Assembly: GCA_903929005.1 (NCBI GenBank)
Contig: CAIYTC010000054.1
Coordinates: forward strand, 1 to 52,891
DNA length: 52,891 bases
DNA from: an uncultured Dehalococcoidia bacterium
GTDB taxonomy: Bacteria > Chloroflexota > Dehalococcoidia > GIF9 > UBA5629
Direction: 5' to 3'
Shown: positions 23,684-32,048 of the stretch, one piece after another
Position numbering within the stretch: position 1 is the stretch's first letter
Layout of the letters: each line of letters starts with the position of its first letter
Position numbers and translations under genes: made by a program
Notes under the pieces: generated by a model
Database searches by the model: none
Told to the model about the DNA's origin: nothing
Seen by the model: only the letters and a program-made list of their open reading frames with translations

Positions 23684-24844
23684 TTATTTTGCTGAAGCTG
23701 TAACGTCCAGGATGGCATCCGTCCATTGTATATATTGAGCAATGCTATTGCCGTTGGTTGTATGTTTCATAAATGCAGCTTCCACCTGGAACCTTTCCAA
23801 TCGGTTTGCGACGTCATTAATCAACTCCGGGGTAACGTCTATTTCTATTAATTCCTTGTTACGATACGCTTCTGCCAGTTGCAGTGGACTACCATCAACA
23901 GTAGCGAACTTAGGCAAGATATTACCGTAAGAAATATGCATAACCTGGAATCCTCCTACCCCGGTTACAGGATCGAAGGGATCATCACCTACCACCTTAC
24001 CACCTATGAACTTAAGCCTGGCCTGCTTTATATCCATCCCCATAAGCGGGAAGATGTTATAACTGAAAAAAGCGCGGTAACCAATATTTTTCGCGTCATC
24101 CCCAGCTTTAAACATACTTGGATCCCTGTCTCCCTCAGAGGTGACCGTGCCGCTCTCTTTGGGCACCACATTAAAAGTCTGGGCGCCGCTGGGGGCAGCG
24201 ACCGGTATTTCTATCTCCTGCCTGGTCTCGGCGCCTTTGCCATCACTGGCAATTATGAAAACGCTGTAGTTGCCGCCTTTGCTGGGGGAAGTCCAGGAGA
24301 CCTTGTTGCCTTCCCCGCTCAGTGTACCGTCCCTTGCTTCCCATTTGTATTGCACTGAATCTCCATCCTGGTCGCTGGCAATACAGGTCAGGGTTGTCCG
24401 CGATGCATATTGCAGCGCAGTAGGATCGGCTGTCAGGCTGGTAATCGTCGGTGGATGATTAGCACTGATAGCGATTTGTACGGTAGACTGGGCTGTCCCG
24501 CCCTTGCCGTCATCGACTGTAAGTTTGATCTCATAATTGCCGAAATCTTTGGGCGCCCGCCAGGTTGTGTTGGCCCGGCCGTTTTCTACGAATTCTCCCC
24601 CGGTGGCGGTCCATTTAAAATTGATCATGTCCCCATTAGGATCGGAAACTAAACTCTGCAAATTTACCGTCCCGCCGGGATACGACTGGTTTTGTGCAGC
24701 CGTTAAGCTGCCGATAACCGGGGGCAGATTCCCGGCAGGCGCCGGTGTAGCGGGCGGCTCGGCTGGCTTGGCACAGGCCGCAACCACCGTTAAAGTGATA
24801 ACCGCTATAAGTACGAGTGCGTAAATAAACCTGCTCTTCCTCAT
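23684..24844 (-). CDS. Secreted lipoprotein with two PKD/Ig-like domains and a DNRLRE-like C-terminus
   Basis: A 386-residue lipoprotein: signal peptide (about 1-23) with lipobox VVAAC, a Pro/Ala linker, then two Ig-like repeats with the DxxGDxxxxxW and DGKGG patterns of PKD/cadherin-type domains (about 40-125 and 130-215). The C-terminal 170 residues resemble a DNRLRE-type domain (GDDAKNIGYRAFFSY). The start is ATG 24844 after AGGAGG; a longer TTG reading from 24883 overlaps the previous gene. It is a paralogue of the next gene upstream. Probably displayed on the cell surface for adhesion or matrix contact; the ligand is unknown. Confidence 0.82.
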   Translation of the reverse strand: MRKSRFIYALVLIAVITLTVVAACAKPAEPPATPAPAGNLPPVIGSLTAAQNQSYPGGTVNLQSLVSDPNGDMINFKWTATGGEFVENGRANTTWRAPKDFGNYEIKLTVDDGKGGTAQSTVQIAISANHPPTITSLTADPTALQYASRTTLTCIASDQDGDSVQYKWEARDGTLSGEGNKVSWTSPSKGGNYSVFIIASDGKGAETRQEIEIPVAAPSGAQTFNVVPKESGTVTSEGDRDPSMFKAGDDAKNIGYRAFFSYNIFPLMGMDIKQARLKFIGGKVVGDDPFDPVTGVGGFQVMHISYGNILPKFATVDGSPLQLAEAYRNKELIEIDVTPELINDVANRLERFQVEAAFMKHTTNGNSIAQYIQWTDAILDVTASAK

Positions 24845-24872
24845 AAGTAACCTCCTGATTAATTTATTTCGA

Positions 24873-25991
24873 TCAAGGCGCAAACGTTATAAGCAGGTTA
24901 ACGTCCGGCCATTCGATGCAGTCTATGGAATTATTGGTATTGCTGGCCTTGTAGAATAGCGTTTCCAGTTGCAGCCTGCTGGCCCCGTCCGCTACCAGGC
25001 CGATGATCTCAGTCGTAACGTCAACCTCGTTGGGGGCTGAATTAAACAAGGCCCCCGCGCTGAAGAAATTATCACCTGTAACGTTGTAATCCGGCAACCC
25101 CTCACCATAATTAACTTTCCAGAGTCTGAGTCCGCCCAGGGCATTGAAGGGGTCACCGGTTATCCTGCCCGGCCCGAATTTCAGCTTGGCCTGCCTGACA
25201 TTGGTTTTATTGAGGCCGAAGATGTCAAAGCTGAAAAACGCGCGGTAGGTCAGGTTTTTCTCATCATCGCCTGCCCGGTACTTAGTGGTATCCTTATCGC
25301 CCGTCGAGGACACCGTCCCGCTTTCCGGCCTGACCTGCCTGATGGTAATCTCATTGCTCGACGGCGAAACATTGATTAAAATAGTCTGCTTTGACTCTGC
25401 GCCTTTGCCGTCGCTGACCGTGCAGGTGATGCTGATATCGCCATTCTTGTTGGGCGAAATCCAGGATACCTTGTTGCCCGTCCCCGAAATGGTCCCGTCC
25501 CCGCAGCTCCAGCTATACCTGACGATATCCCCATCAGGATCATTGGCCACACAGGTAACCACCGTGCTTCCACCCGGCTTCACGTTTACAGGGCTTGCAG
25601 CCAGGCTGGTTATGGCCGGCGCCCGGTTACTGGATACCGTAATTGACGTCCGAGTCTGGGCAACGCCTCCTTTGCCATCCTCAACCGTCAGCGTTATCTC
25701 GTAAACACCGCTTTGCGATGGCGCCTGCCAGATGTTGTTTTGCCCGGATCCCCCGAAACCTCCACCGCTCGCTGACCACTTATAATTCAGGGTACTGTTA
25801 TCAGGGTTAATTACCGAGCTTTCAATGGCGACCGTTCCACCCGGAGTAGTCTGGTTTTGTACAGGATTTAAACTTTGTATGCTTAGCTGCTGATTGCCCT
25901 GCGGCGCTGCGACTTTAACACAGGAGACCAGGCCAAATGACAACAGCACTAATGAAATCAAGGAAAATACAAGAATGCTTTTTCGATCCAT
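24873..25991 (-). CDS. Secreted lipoprotein with two PKD/Ig-like domains (paralogue)
   Basis: A 372-residue lipoprotein with lipobox LVSC, two PKD-like repeats (WSASGGGF, VEDGKGG and WSCGDGTISG, VSDGKGA) and the same C-terminal domain as its neighbour (GDDEKNLTYRAFFSF). I chose ATG 25991, with GGAGGAGG about 13 bases upstream. The reading from 26066 adds residues before the signal peptide that do not look like one. It lies 28 bases ahead of its paralogue, so this is a recent or long-kept tandem duplication. Confidence 0.82.
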   Translation of the reverse strand: MDRKSILVFSLISLVLLSFGLVSCVKVAAPQGNQQLSIQSLNPVQNQTTPGGTVAIESSVINPDNSTLNYKWSASGGGFGGSGQNNIWQAPSQSGVYEITLTVEDGKGGVAQTRTSITVSSNRAPAITSLAASPVNVKPGGSTVVTCVANDPDGDIVRYSWSCGDGTISGTGNKVSWISPNKNGDISITCTVSDGKGAESKQTILINVSPSSNEITIRQVRPESGTVSSTGDKDTTKYRAGDDEKNLTYRAFFSFDIFGLNKTNVRQAKLKFGPGRITGDPFNALGGLRLWKVNYGEGLPDYNVTGDNFFSAGALFNSAPNEVDVTTEIIGLVADGASRLQLETLFYKASNTNNSIDCIEWPDVNLLITFAP

Positions 25992-26069
25992 TTTTAACTC
26001 TATCCTCCTCCCTGAATTTTGTAGATGCAGTATAACTAAATTACCCGGCAATGACAATCCATGCAATAT

Positions 26070-26486
26070 TCATTTTGCCGAACCGGTTATCCGGTAATCT
26101 CGTGCTTTCCAGGCATCCGGCGATGTCAACTGGACAGTGAAATTCCAGGTTTCGGCGGGTTCGAGAAACCCCCTGGATGTCAATGCACTGCCAATTATAT
26201 TCTTTTGGGCATTGTAGAATGTAACCTCAATCACAGGGTTATTGATTGGCGCATTGCTTGAATTCTTAGCCACACCGGAAACGATAGCTACGCTCTTGGT
26301 GCTATTCAAATCACCCGTGAATTGCCGCGCTGTAAGCTGATGGCTGATTATTTCCAGGCCGGTACCAGTACTACAGGCCATACCAGGCAGCATCAATAAA
26401 AGAACCTGCAGCAATAGCCCATAACGGTATCTGAGTAAGCTTGTAGTCATCTGACTGCAAGTATATACGAATCCTGCCTTCCCCAC
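26070..26486 (-). CDS. FxLYD-like small lipoprotein
   Basis: A 138-residue protein with an N-terminal membrane signal and lipobox PGMAC, followed by one FxLYD-like beta domain (GVAKNSSNAPINNPVIEVTFYNAQ). The start is GTG 26486 with GGAGGAG four to five bases upstream. ATG 26450 would give a shorter signal peptide without a good ribosome site. Such domains are common in bacterial surface lipoproteins of unknown role. It is related to the next gene upstream. Confidence 0.75.
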   Translation of the reverse strand: MGKAGFVYTCSQMTTSLLRYRYGLLLQVLLLMLPGMACSTGTGLEIISHQLTARQFTGDLNSTKSVAIVSGVAKNSSNAPINNPVIEVTFYNAQKNIIGSALTSRGFLEPAETWNFTVQLTSPDAWKARDYRITGSAK

Positions 26487-26501
26487 AATCTCCTCCAGCC
26501 T

Positions 26502-26864
26502 CTATTTGTGAAAGGTTGCTATAGCGTATTTAGCCACCTTCCAGGCAGCCGGTCCTTTTAATTCCACTTTGAACTCCCATGCTTCGCCGGGTTCCAGGCG
26601 CTGGCGGCTCTCGGAAAGCACCACCAGCTTATTCCCCTGGTAATCGTAGTAGGTCACGCTTACCCCCCCATACTCCACGGGCCAATTGCCTGTATTTTTG
26701 GCTAATCCCTTTACGGTAGCAGTGCTTTGTGTTAAATCTGCAATATACTCAGATACTGTCAGGCTATGTTCAACGACCTGGAACGCAGTGTCCGGGTTGC
26801 AGGCTGCAAAACTGAAAATCGATAGTAAAGGCAATACGGCCAGTACATAGCTTAAGCGCAGCAT
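26502..26864 (-). CDS. FxLYD-like small lipoprotein (paralogue)
   Basis: A 120-residue lipoprotein with lipobox SFAAC and one FxLYD-like domain (GLAKNTGNWPVEYGGVSVTYYD). The C-terminal pattern LEPGEAWEFKVELKGPAAWK matches the neighbour's LEPAETWNFTVQLTSPDAWK, so the two are paralogues. ATG 26864 begins five bases after the upstream stop; a GTG at 26882 is also open. Confidence 0.78.
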   Translation of the reverse strand: MLRLSYVLAVLPLLSIFSFAACNPDTAFQVVEHSLTVSEYIADLTQSTATVKGLAKNTGNWPVEYGGVSVTYYDYQGNKLVVLSESRQRLEPGEAWEFKVELKGPAAWKVAKYAIATFHK

Positions 26865-26869
26865 ACCGG

Positions 26870-27259
26870 TTACCTGCAGCACTTTGAAGGATCACGCACA
26901 ATCACCGTAACTGTAACGGTTTGGTTAGATGTATTACCGTGGCCATCATCCACGCTGGCCATTATATGAAAATCACCGTAGGTCCTGGGCGCTTCGTATA
27001 TAATGGTAGATCCGCTTCCTGTAATAGTTCCATTATCACAGGCCCAATGATAGTTCAGTGTAGCTCCATCCGGGATTACGGCGGCACAGGTTACACTGGT
27101 ATTGCCCAGAGGATACAGGGTAGTATATTCAGCAACCAGTGATGAAATCACTGGTGCATTAGCGTTAATATTAGCGCCAGCGCCGCAGGCGCTGCCTGCT
27201 AAACCTGTTATAAGCAGTGTAAAAATGGCTAATACTGGTAAAGGCTTGAATGTTTTCAT
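26870..27259 (-). CDS. Small lipoprotein with a single PKD/Ig-like domain
   Basis: A 129-residue lipoprotein: signal peptide with lipobox AGSAC, then one Ig-like domain (NAPVISSL, YHWACDNGTITGSG, VDDGHGN) matching the repeats of the 23684 and 24873 proteins. It ends in RDPSKCCR, with two cysteines at the C-terminus. ATG 27259 follows GGGGGAA. First gene of the five-gene lipoprotein cluster. Confidence 0.78.
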   Translation of the reverse strand: MKTFKPLPVLAIFTLLITGLAGSACGAGANINANAPVISSLVAEYTTLYPLGNTSVTCAAVIPDGATLNYHWACDNGTITGSGSTIIYEAPRTYGDFHIMASVDDGHGNTSNQTVTVTVIVRDPSKCCR

Positions 27260-27297
27260 TGTCAGTTCCCCCGGAAATATTTTTCTCAAACGTATAT

Positions 27298-27326
27298 ATG
27301 ATAAATTTGGCAGGTCATTTTAGCAA
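27298..27326 (-). promoter_or_regulatory. Predicted promoter of the lipoprotein cluster
   Basis: On the minus strand TTGCTA (27321-27326) and TATCAT (27298-27303) are 17 bases apart, about 40 bases before the ATG at 27259. It lies in the divergent region shared with the SHMT-like gene. Confidence 0.45.
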
Positions 27327-27388
27327 ATTGTGTTGTGAAATCCTGACCTCTTCCTGTATGCTTTATTAAAAATCCTACGAGGTTTGCC

Positions 27389-28831
27389 ATGTCTGAATTT
27401 CAAGCTAAAATCGAAAACCTTCTAAATAGAACAGCCGCAAATAATATTTGGAGGCAAAGGGAGTGCATTAACCTGATACCCTCCGAATCCAGTCCCAGTC
27501 AGCTGGTAAAGCTGTGTGAGATATCTGATCCGGTCGGCCGCTATGCTGAACACAGGACACTGAAAGGTAAGGAGATATATTTTTACCAGGCGACCGATTT
27601 CATCAGGGATGTTGAGGACGAACTCAGGAAAGAGCTGCAATTGTATTTCGGCTGCACTAATATCGAGTTACGGCCGATAAGCGGCAATATGGCTAACGAA
27701 GTAGTCTTTAAAGGTATCGTCAGGTTTCTGAACAGGGAAAAGCCGAAGAGCCAACCGACCAGGAAAATGCGTGCTGTTATTAATAACGAACTTAATAAGG
27801 GCGGGCATTTAAGCGCCCAGCCTATGGGCGCATTATTCAATTTTGTTGAGGATAACCTGGAGACCGGAAGGGAGAACGTTTACCACTTCCCTGTCTTAAA
27901 GGATAATCCCTATAAATGTGATACCAGCAAGCTGGGCGAGCTCATTGAAGCCGTCAAACCGGAGCTAATCATATTCGGCAAGAGCATGTTCCTGTGCAGG
28001 GAGCCTGTCAAATTTGTTTCCGGGATTACCAGTAAGATGAATCCCCGGCCTATCCTGATGTTCGATATGGCGCACGTGCTGGGACTCTATGGCGCCTTTC
28101 AAGCCCCGTTCGACGAGGGTGCCGACATAGTGACGGGCAGCAGCCACAAGACCTTTTTCGGCCCGCAAAGGGGCGTCATAGCAGGAAACATGGGCGCAGG
28201 GACGAGCCTGGACAAGCTCTGGATTGAGATCAAGAGCAGGGCGTTCCCCGGATCAACCAGCAATCATCACCTGGGGACGCTGCTCGGCCTGCTACTGGCA
28301 ACCTATGAGATGAACGAGTTCAAGCAGGCCTACCAGTCACAGGTGATAAAAAACGCCCGTGCCTTTGCCAGAGCCCTGAATTCGAGGGGCATAGCTGTTG
28401 AGGGCGACGCCGGCGAAGGCTTTACTGAGACACACCAGGTCGTCATCCGCGTCAGGCAGTACGGATTGGGAGAGGACATCGCCCGCAGGTTGGAGGATAA
28501 CAACATCGTCACCAATTACCAGGCCCTGCCTGACGATGACAGTTTTATAGAGTCAAGCGGTATCAGGATGGGAACCCAGGAAATGACACGCTTCGGCATG
28601 CAGGAATCTGATTTCGAGCAACTGGCCGAGTATATAACGGACATAATCAAATCGAATAAACAGGCAAAAAATGAGGTCAGGAAACTACGTGAAAAATTCC
28701 TGACCATGCACTATTGCCTGCCGTCTGAAAAGTCCATTTCACTGGCGGCCAGGGTGCTGGCTTCGATTCTACCCGGGGATGCTTATTTGACCAAATTCGC
28801 GGATAATTTGAGGTCTTACACGGTCAAGTAG
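27389..28831 (+). CDS. Divergent serine hydroxymethyltransferase-like PLP enzyme
   Basis: A 480-residue fold-type I PLP protein of the SHMT family. Family landmarks are NLIPSESSPS (28-37), the PLP-contacting FDMAHVLGL (225-233) and the Schiff-base lysine in TGSSHKTFFGP (Lys254). It is 50 to 60 residues longer than ordinary GlyA, and several motifs deviate: NLIPSES for ELIASEN, GSSHKTFFGPQRG for TTTHKTLRGPRGG. It may be a true glycine/serine interconverting enzyme or a relative acting on another amino acid. A moderate GAGG site precedes the ATG. It stands alone between unrelated minus-strand genes. Confidence 0.8.
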   Translation: MSEFQAKIENLLNRTAANNIWRQRECINLIPSESSPSQLVKLCEISDPVGRYAEHRTLKGKEIYFYQATDFIRDVEDELRKELQLYFGCTNIELRPISGNMANEVVFKGIVRFLNREKPKSQPTRKMRAVINNELNKGGHLSAQPMGALFNFVEDNLETGRENVYHFPVLKDNPYKCDTSKLGELIEAVKPELIIFGKSMFLCREPVKFVSGITSKMNPRPILMFDMAHVLGLYGAFQAPFDEGADIVTGSSHKTFFGPQRGVIAGNMGAGTSLDKLWIEIKSRAFPGSTSNHHLGTLLGLLLATYEMNEFKQAYQSQVIKNARAFARALNSRGIAVEGDAGEGFTETHQVVIRVRQYGLGEDIARRLEDNNIVTNYQALPDDDSFIESSGIRMGTQEMTRFGMQESDFEQLAEYITDIIKSNKQAKNEVRKLREKFLTMHYCLPSEKSISLAARVLASILPGDAYLTKFADNLRSYTVK

Positions 28832-28995
28832 TAACTACTTTCAAATATGGCGGCAGGATAGCATCAAGCAGTAACCAGCACATGGCCAGTTTTGGTATAT
28901 TCCGGCATGGGCAGAAGCATCCCTGTTTGTGGTGTTCGCAATAGCTATGATCGCTGCCTGTTCTTACCCCTTCAGCATTAAGAAATAGGCTGCAT

Positions 28996-29430
28996 TTATT
29001 TGACTGTTACATTGAGTTTGAAGGTCTGGACAGCCTTCTCTCCGCCCTCCCAGGGCCTGCTGTATTCAAGGTTGATCACGCTGATACCCGGCTGCATTGC
29101 TTCGAATGTCCACACACAGTTGCCTGGGGCTCCTACCATGCCGGTATTCGTTGGAGCTATGAAGTTATAGCTTTTTTGCTCGAGTACTTGAGGATTGCCG
29201 ATTTGAGCTTTCTCGGCCCATTGGAACCCGGTTGTAGGGTTGGAGCAGAGCGTTACCACAATTTTATTACCGGTCACGGTATTGACATCCCGGACGATGT
29301 TGGCCTGTTTTGAGAACTGTTCGCAGTTCACGGTCACCGGCGCCTCGGCCTTAGCAGCGGGCGCACATGCAAGCAATAACACGGGCACAACAAGTACTGC
29401 ACATAATACGCAAATGCGAAACTTCGCCAT
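28996..29430 (-). CDS. Chagasin-type (I42) cysteine protease inhibitor, secreted lipoprotein
   Basis: A 144-residue protein with signal peptide and possible lipobox (LLLAC), followed by a chagasin fold. The three inhibitory loops are visible: NPTTGFQW, the GAPGNCVWTF region, and RPWEGG. Family members block papain-like cysteine proteases. A GAGGAGG site precedes the ATG. The role in a free-living bacterium is unclear: protection from external proteases or control of a host-cell-envelope protease are both possible. It stands alone, with 164 bases after it that hold nothing I recognise. Confidence 0.9.
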   Translation of the reverse strand: MAKFRICVLCAVLVVPVLLLACAPAAKAEAPVTVNCEQFSKQANIVRDVNTVTGNKIVVTLCSNPTTGFQWAEKAQIGNPQVLEQKSYNFIAPTNTGMVGAPGNCVWTFEAMQPGISVINLEYSRPWEGGEKAVQTFKLNVTVK

Positions 29431-29518
29431 AATTCCTGACCCTCCTCAGAATTTCCTCTTGCAATTTATAAGCTATTTTAAACTTAAGTACAGATGATTT
29501 CAACAGTATATAACGGTC

Positions 29519-29545
29519 GGTCATTCAGTCACCTTGACAATGACC
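29519..29545. promoter_or_regulatory. Inverted repeat overlapping the -35 of the APC/Trk operon promoter
   Basis: GGTCATT (29519-29525) and AATGACC (29539-29545) form a perfect 7-base inverted repeat with 13 bases between, and a further inner GTCA/TGAC pair. It covers the -35 box, as a repressor operator would. No regulator gene is adjacent. Confidence 0.45.
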
Positions 29546-29562
29546 AATACCAAGAATACAAT
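29534..29562 (+). promoter_or_regulatory. Near-consensus promoter of the APC permease operon
   Basis: TTGACA (29534-29539), 17 spacer bases, TACAAT (29557-29562). This is one of the best sigma-70-type promoters in the window. Transcription would begin near 29569, with a leader of about 27 bases to the GTG at 29596. Confidence 0.75.
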
Positions 29563-29595
29563 TTGCCCACAGTTGTTCCCGAATATGACTAAAAA

Positions 29596-31131
29596 GTGAA
29601 AAATAACTGGCAGATTAAGCCGGGCGACAAATTTGTCCGCCCTAAACGATTAACAGTCAGGCCGCTAAGGCGTATCCTGCGTACACCGCATCTTTTCAGT
29701 ATTGCCTACGGAGACGTAGGTTCTTCCATTTACTATGCATTGGGAGTTGTTGCGCTGGCTGCCAGCGGCGCCACACCCTTAGCCCTGGGGCTGGCCGGGA
29801 TCATATTTGTATTTACAGCCCTATCATATGCAGAGGGGACAGCCATGTTCCCTGAATCGGGAGGTTCCGCAAGCTTTGCCCGGCACGGGTTTAATGATTT
29901 CGCAGGTTTTGTGGCTGGCTGGGGGCTTATATTCGGATACATAGTCACCATATCCATTTCCGCTTTTGCTATCCCATCTTACCTGGGTTATTTTTGGGTA
30001 CCCCTCAAGGCTTCCCCGGTGGTTATGACAACCTGTGCCATGCTGATCGTAGCTTTCTTGAGTGCCATCAATATCATAGGCGTCAGGGAATCATCCATAC
30101 TTAATATCAGCCTTGCTATCCTGGATCTGGCTACCCAGGCAGTCTTGATTACCCTCGCCTTGCTCTTTTTCTTCAATCCTCAGATCATCATAGAGAGGAT
30201 GTTGAATTACTGGCCTGCCCCCCAGGACCTGATGTTTGGAATTGCCATAGCTGCGATTGCGTTTACGGGACTGGAGACTATATCCCAGATGGCCGAAGAA
30301 ACGCAGAGGCCTGAGGTGCGCGCTCCCCGTGCACTGATTATAATGACCGTGGTAGTGCTGGTAGTCTATGCAGGGATCTCTGTATCCGCTTTTTCTACCA
30401 TGACCCCGCCTGAGTTAGTTCATAACTGGGCAACCGACCCCATAGCAGGCATAGCCAGTAAGATTTCGCACGGATTGGTACCCTCAGAATTAGCGGCAAA
30501 ATATTTCCAAACGGAGGTTCATAGGATTGTATTTTCCTGGTTCATCGGGGGCATCCAGTCGTTCCTCCCCATACTGGTGGCCATCCTGGCAGCAACTATT
30601 TTGCTCATCGCCACCAATGCCGGCCTGCTGGGCATTTCAAGGCTCGCTTTCTCGCTCAGTCGTTTCAAGCTTGTGCCATCCATTTTAGGTAAGGTCCACC
30701 CTAAATTCAAAACACCTTATTATTCAATAATTATTTTCACGTGCATTTCAATTTTACTTCAATCTCCCGGCTTTTTCGTTCCGGATATGTATTCCAACCT
30801 TGGAGGTCTTTATGCATTCGGATCAATGATGTCCTTTGCACTGGCGCATGCCTCAATCCTTGCTTTGAGGATCAAGCAACCTGAAATTGAAAGGCCGTTC
30901 AGATTAGGCTGGAACATAAAAATTAAAGGCTATTATTTACCGGTAACTGCTATACTTGGCCTCATCGGGACAACGGTAATTTGGCTGGTAGTAGTAGTCA
31001 TGCAGCCGTATAGCCGTTGGGTAGGTTTTGCCTGGCTGGGCCTGGGCGTTGTAGTTTACTGGTACACCGCCAAACGCAGGAAGCTGGAGGCAAACCACTC
31101 GGCAGCGCACATTGGAGAAACACCTCATTGA
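29596..31131 (+). CDS. APC superfamily permease
   Basis: A 511-residue membrane protein with about 12 helices. The first helix carries the APC signature GDVGSSIYYALG, and FPESGGSASFARHGF follows. Amino-acid permeases and some K+ importers share this fold. The start is GTG 29596; a stop codon lies six bases upstream in frame, so nothing longer is possible, and no Shine-Dalgarno is visible. It heads an operon with a UspA protein and two TrkA/RCK proteins, which more often regulate K+ channels and transporters. The substrate is therefore open: amino acid or potassium. Confidence 0.85.
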   Translation: MKNNWQIKPGDKFVRPKRLTVRPLRRILRTPHLFSIAYGDVGSSIYYALGVVALAASGATPLALGLAGIIFVFTALSYAEGTAMFPESGGSASFARHGFNDFAGFVAGWGLIFGYIVTISISAFAIPSYLGYFWVPLKASPVVMTTCAMLIVAFLSAINIIGVRESSILNISLAILDLATQAVLITLALLFFFNPQIIIERMLNYWPAPQDLMFGIAIAAIAFTGLETISQMAEETQRPEVRAPRALIIMTVVVLVVYAGISVSAFSTMTPPELVHNWATDPIAGIASKISHGLVPSELAAKYFQTEVHRIVFSWFIGGIQSFLPILVAILAATILLIATNAGLLGISRLAFSLSRFKLVPSILGKVHPKFKTPYYSIIIFTCISILLQSPGFFVPDMYSNLGGLYAFGSMMSFALAHASILALRIKQPEIERPFRLGWNIKIKGYYLPVTAILGLIGTTVIWLVVVVMQPYSRWVGFAWLGLGVVVYWYTAKRRKLEANHSAAHIGETPH

Positions 31132-31207
31132 TATTGGAACAAAATTGATAGCCCAACTATAATAATGATTAACTGTATTGTACTGGAACCAGGATGTAAC
31201 TAAGCAT

Positions 31208-31633
31208 ATGGAAATTGAAAATATACTGGTGGCCGCCCGCGGAAATGGTGTAGACCAGGTGGCAGTCGAGTTAGCCTGCAAAATTGGCAAGAAATCGAAG
31301 GCCAAGATATTTATTGTCTATGTTATTGAAGTTAACCGCAGCCTTCCGGTCGATGCTATAATTAGGCCAGATATAGAGGCTGCTGAAAAGGTGCTGCTGG
31401 CAGCCGAAGAATACGCACAGGCAAACGATTTCGAGATAGAGACGGAGATTATCCAGGCGCGCGATGTTGGGCCGGCCATCATTGAAGTAGCCAGGCAAAA
31501 CAATATTGGACTGATAGTTATGGGTATCAATTACAAAAAAAGATTTGGCTCTTTTACCATGGGAAATGCGGTTCCCCATGTTCTGGAAGAAGCGTCATGT
31601 AGAGTGGTGATATGCCGGGAACCGAAGCAGTAA
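31208..31633 (+). CDS. Universal stress protein (UspA family)
   Basis: A 141-residue UspA protein: N-terminal NILVAARGNG strand and loop, and a C-terminal VMGINYKKRFGSFTMGNAVPHVL region corresponding to the ATP-binding G-x2-G-x9-G(S/T) site, with the motif altered. ATG 31208 starts the family sequence; a TTG at 31178 adds ten unlikely residues. It lies between the permease and the TrkA genes and overlaps the first TrkA gene by 22 bases. Usp domains often gate transporters by nucleotide binding, so a regulatory role here is plausible. Confidence 0.85.
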   Translation: MEIENILVAARGNGVDQVAVELACKIGKKSKAKIFIVYVIEVNRSLPVDAIIRPDIEAAEKVLLAAEEYAQANDFEIETEIIQARDVGPAIIEVARQNNIGLIVMGINYKKRFGSFTMGNAVPHVLEEASCRVVICREPKQ

Positions 31634-32046
31634 AACAGAATAGGAAAGTAATCGTCATTATGGGATGCGGCCGCGTGGGCGGCAAACTGGCAGCCATGTT
31701 TGATGCCGCCGGGCATAAGGTGACCGTGCTCGACATTGATGCCTACAGCTTCAGGAGGCTGCCTCCCACTTTCAGCGGTACCGCTCTGATTGGCAATGGC
31801 ACGGACGAAGATATGCTGCGCAAGGCAGGCATTGAGGGCGCCAATGCCTTCATCGCCCTTACACAGGGTGATAACCGCAACGTTATGGCGGCACAGATAG
31901 CCAAGCATGTCTTCAAAGTGCCGAGGGTCATATGCCGGATCTATGATCCTCTAAGAAAGGATATATATGAGCAACTGGGGCTGGAATCCATCAGCCCGAC
32001 CGAGGTCTTTGCAGACCTGCTTTTTAACAGGCTGGAGAAAGTTTAA
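31612..32046 (+). CDS. TrkA-N (RCK) NAD-binding protein
   Basis: A 144-residue protein made of a single TrkA-N/RCK Rossmann domain. The dinucleotide motif GCGRVGG (18-24) and an acidic strand end (VLDID) that should bind the ribose are visible. There is no TrkA-C domain. Such subunits regulate K+ uptake or channel proteins by NAD(H) or ATP/ADP binding. Overlap with the UspA gene and a three-base gap to the next TrkA gene show tight coupling. Confidence 0.88.
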   Translation: MPGTEAVKQNRKVIVIMGCGRVGGKLAAMFDAAGHKVTVLDIDAYSFRRLPPTFSGTALIGNGTDEDMLRKAGIEGANAFIALTQGDNRNVMAAQIAKHVFKVPRVICRIYDPLRKDIYEQLGLESISPTEVFADLLFNRLEKV

Positions 32047-32048
32047 TC

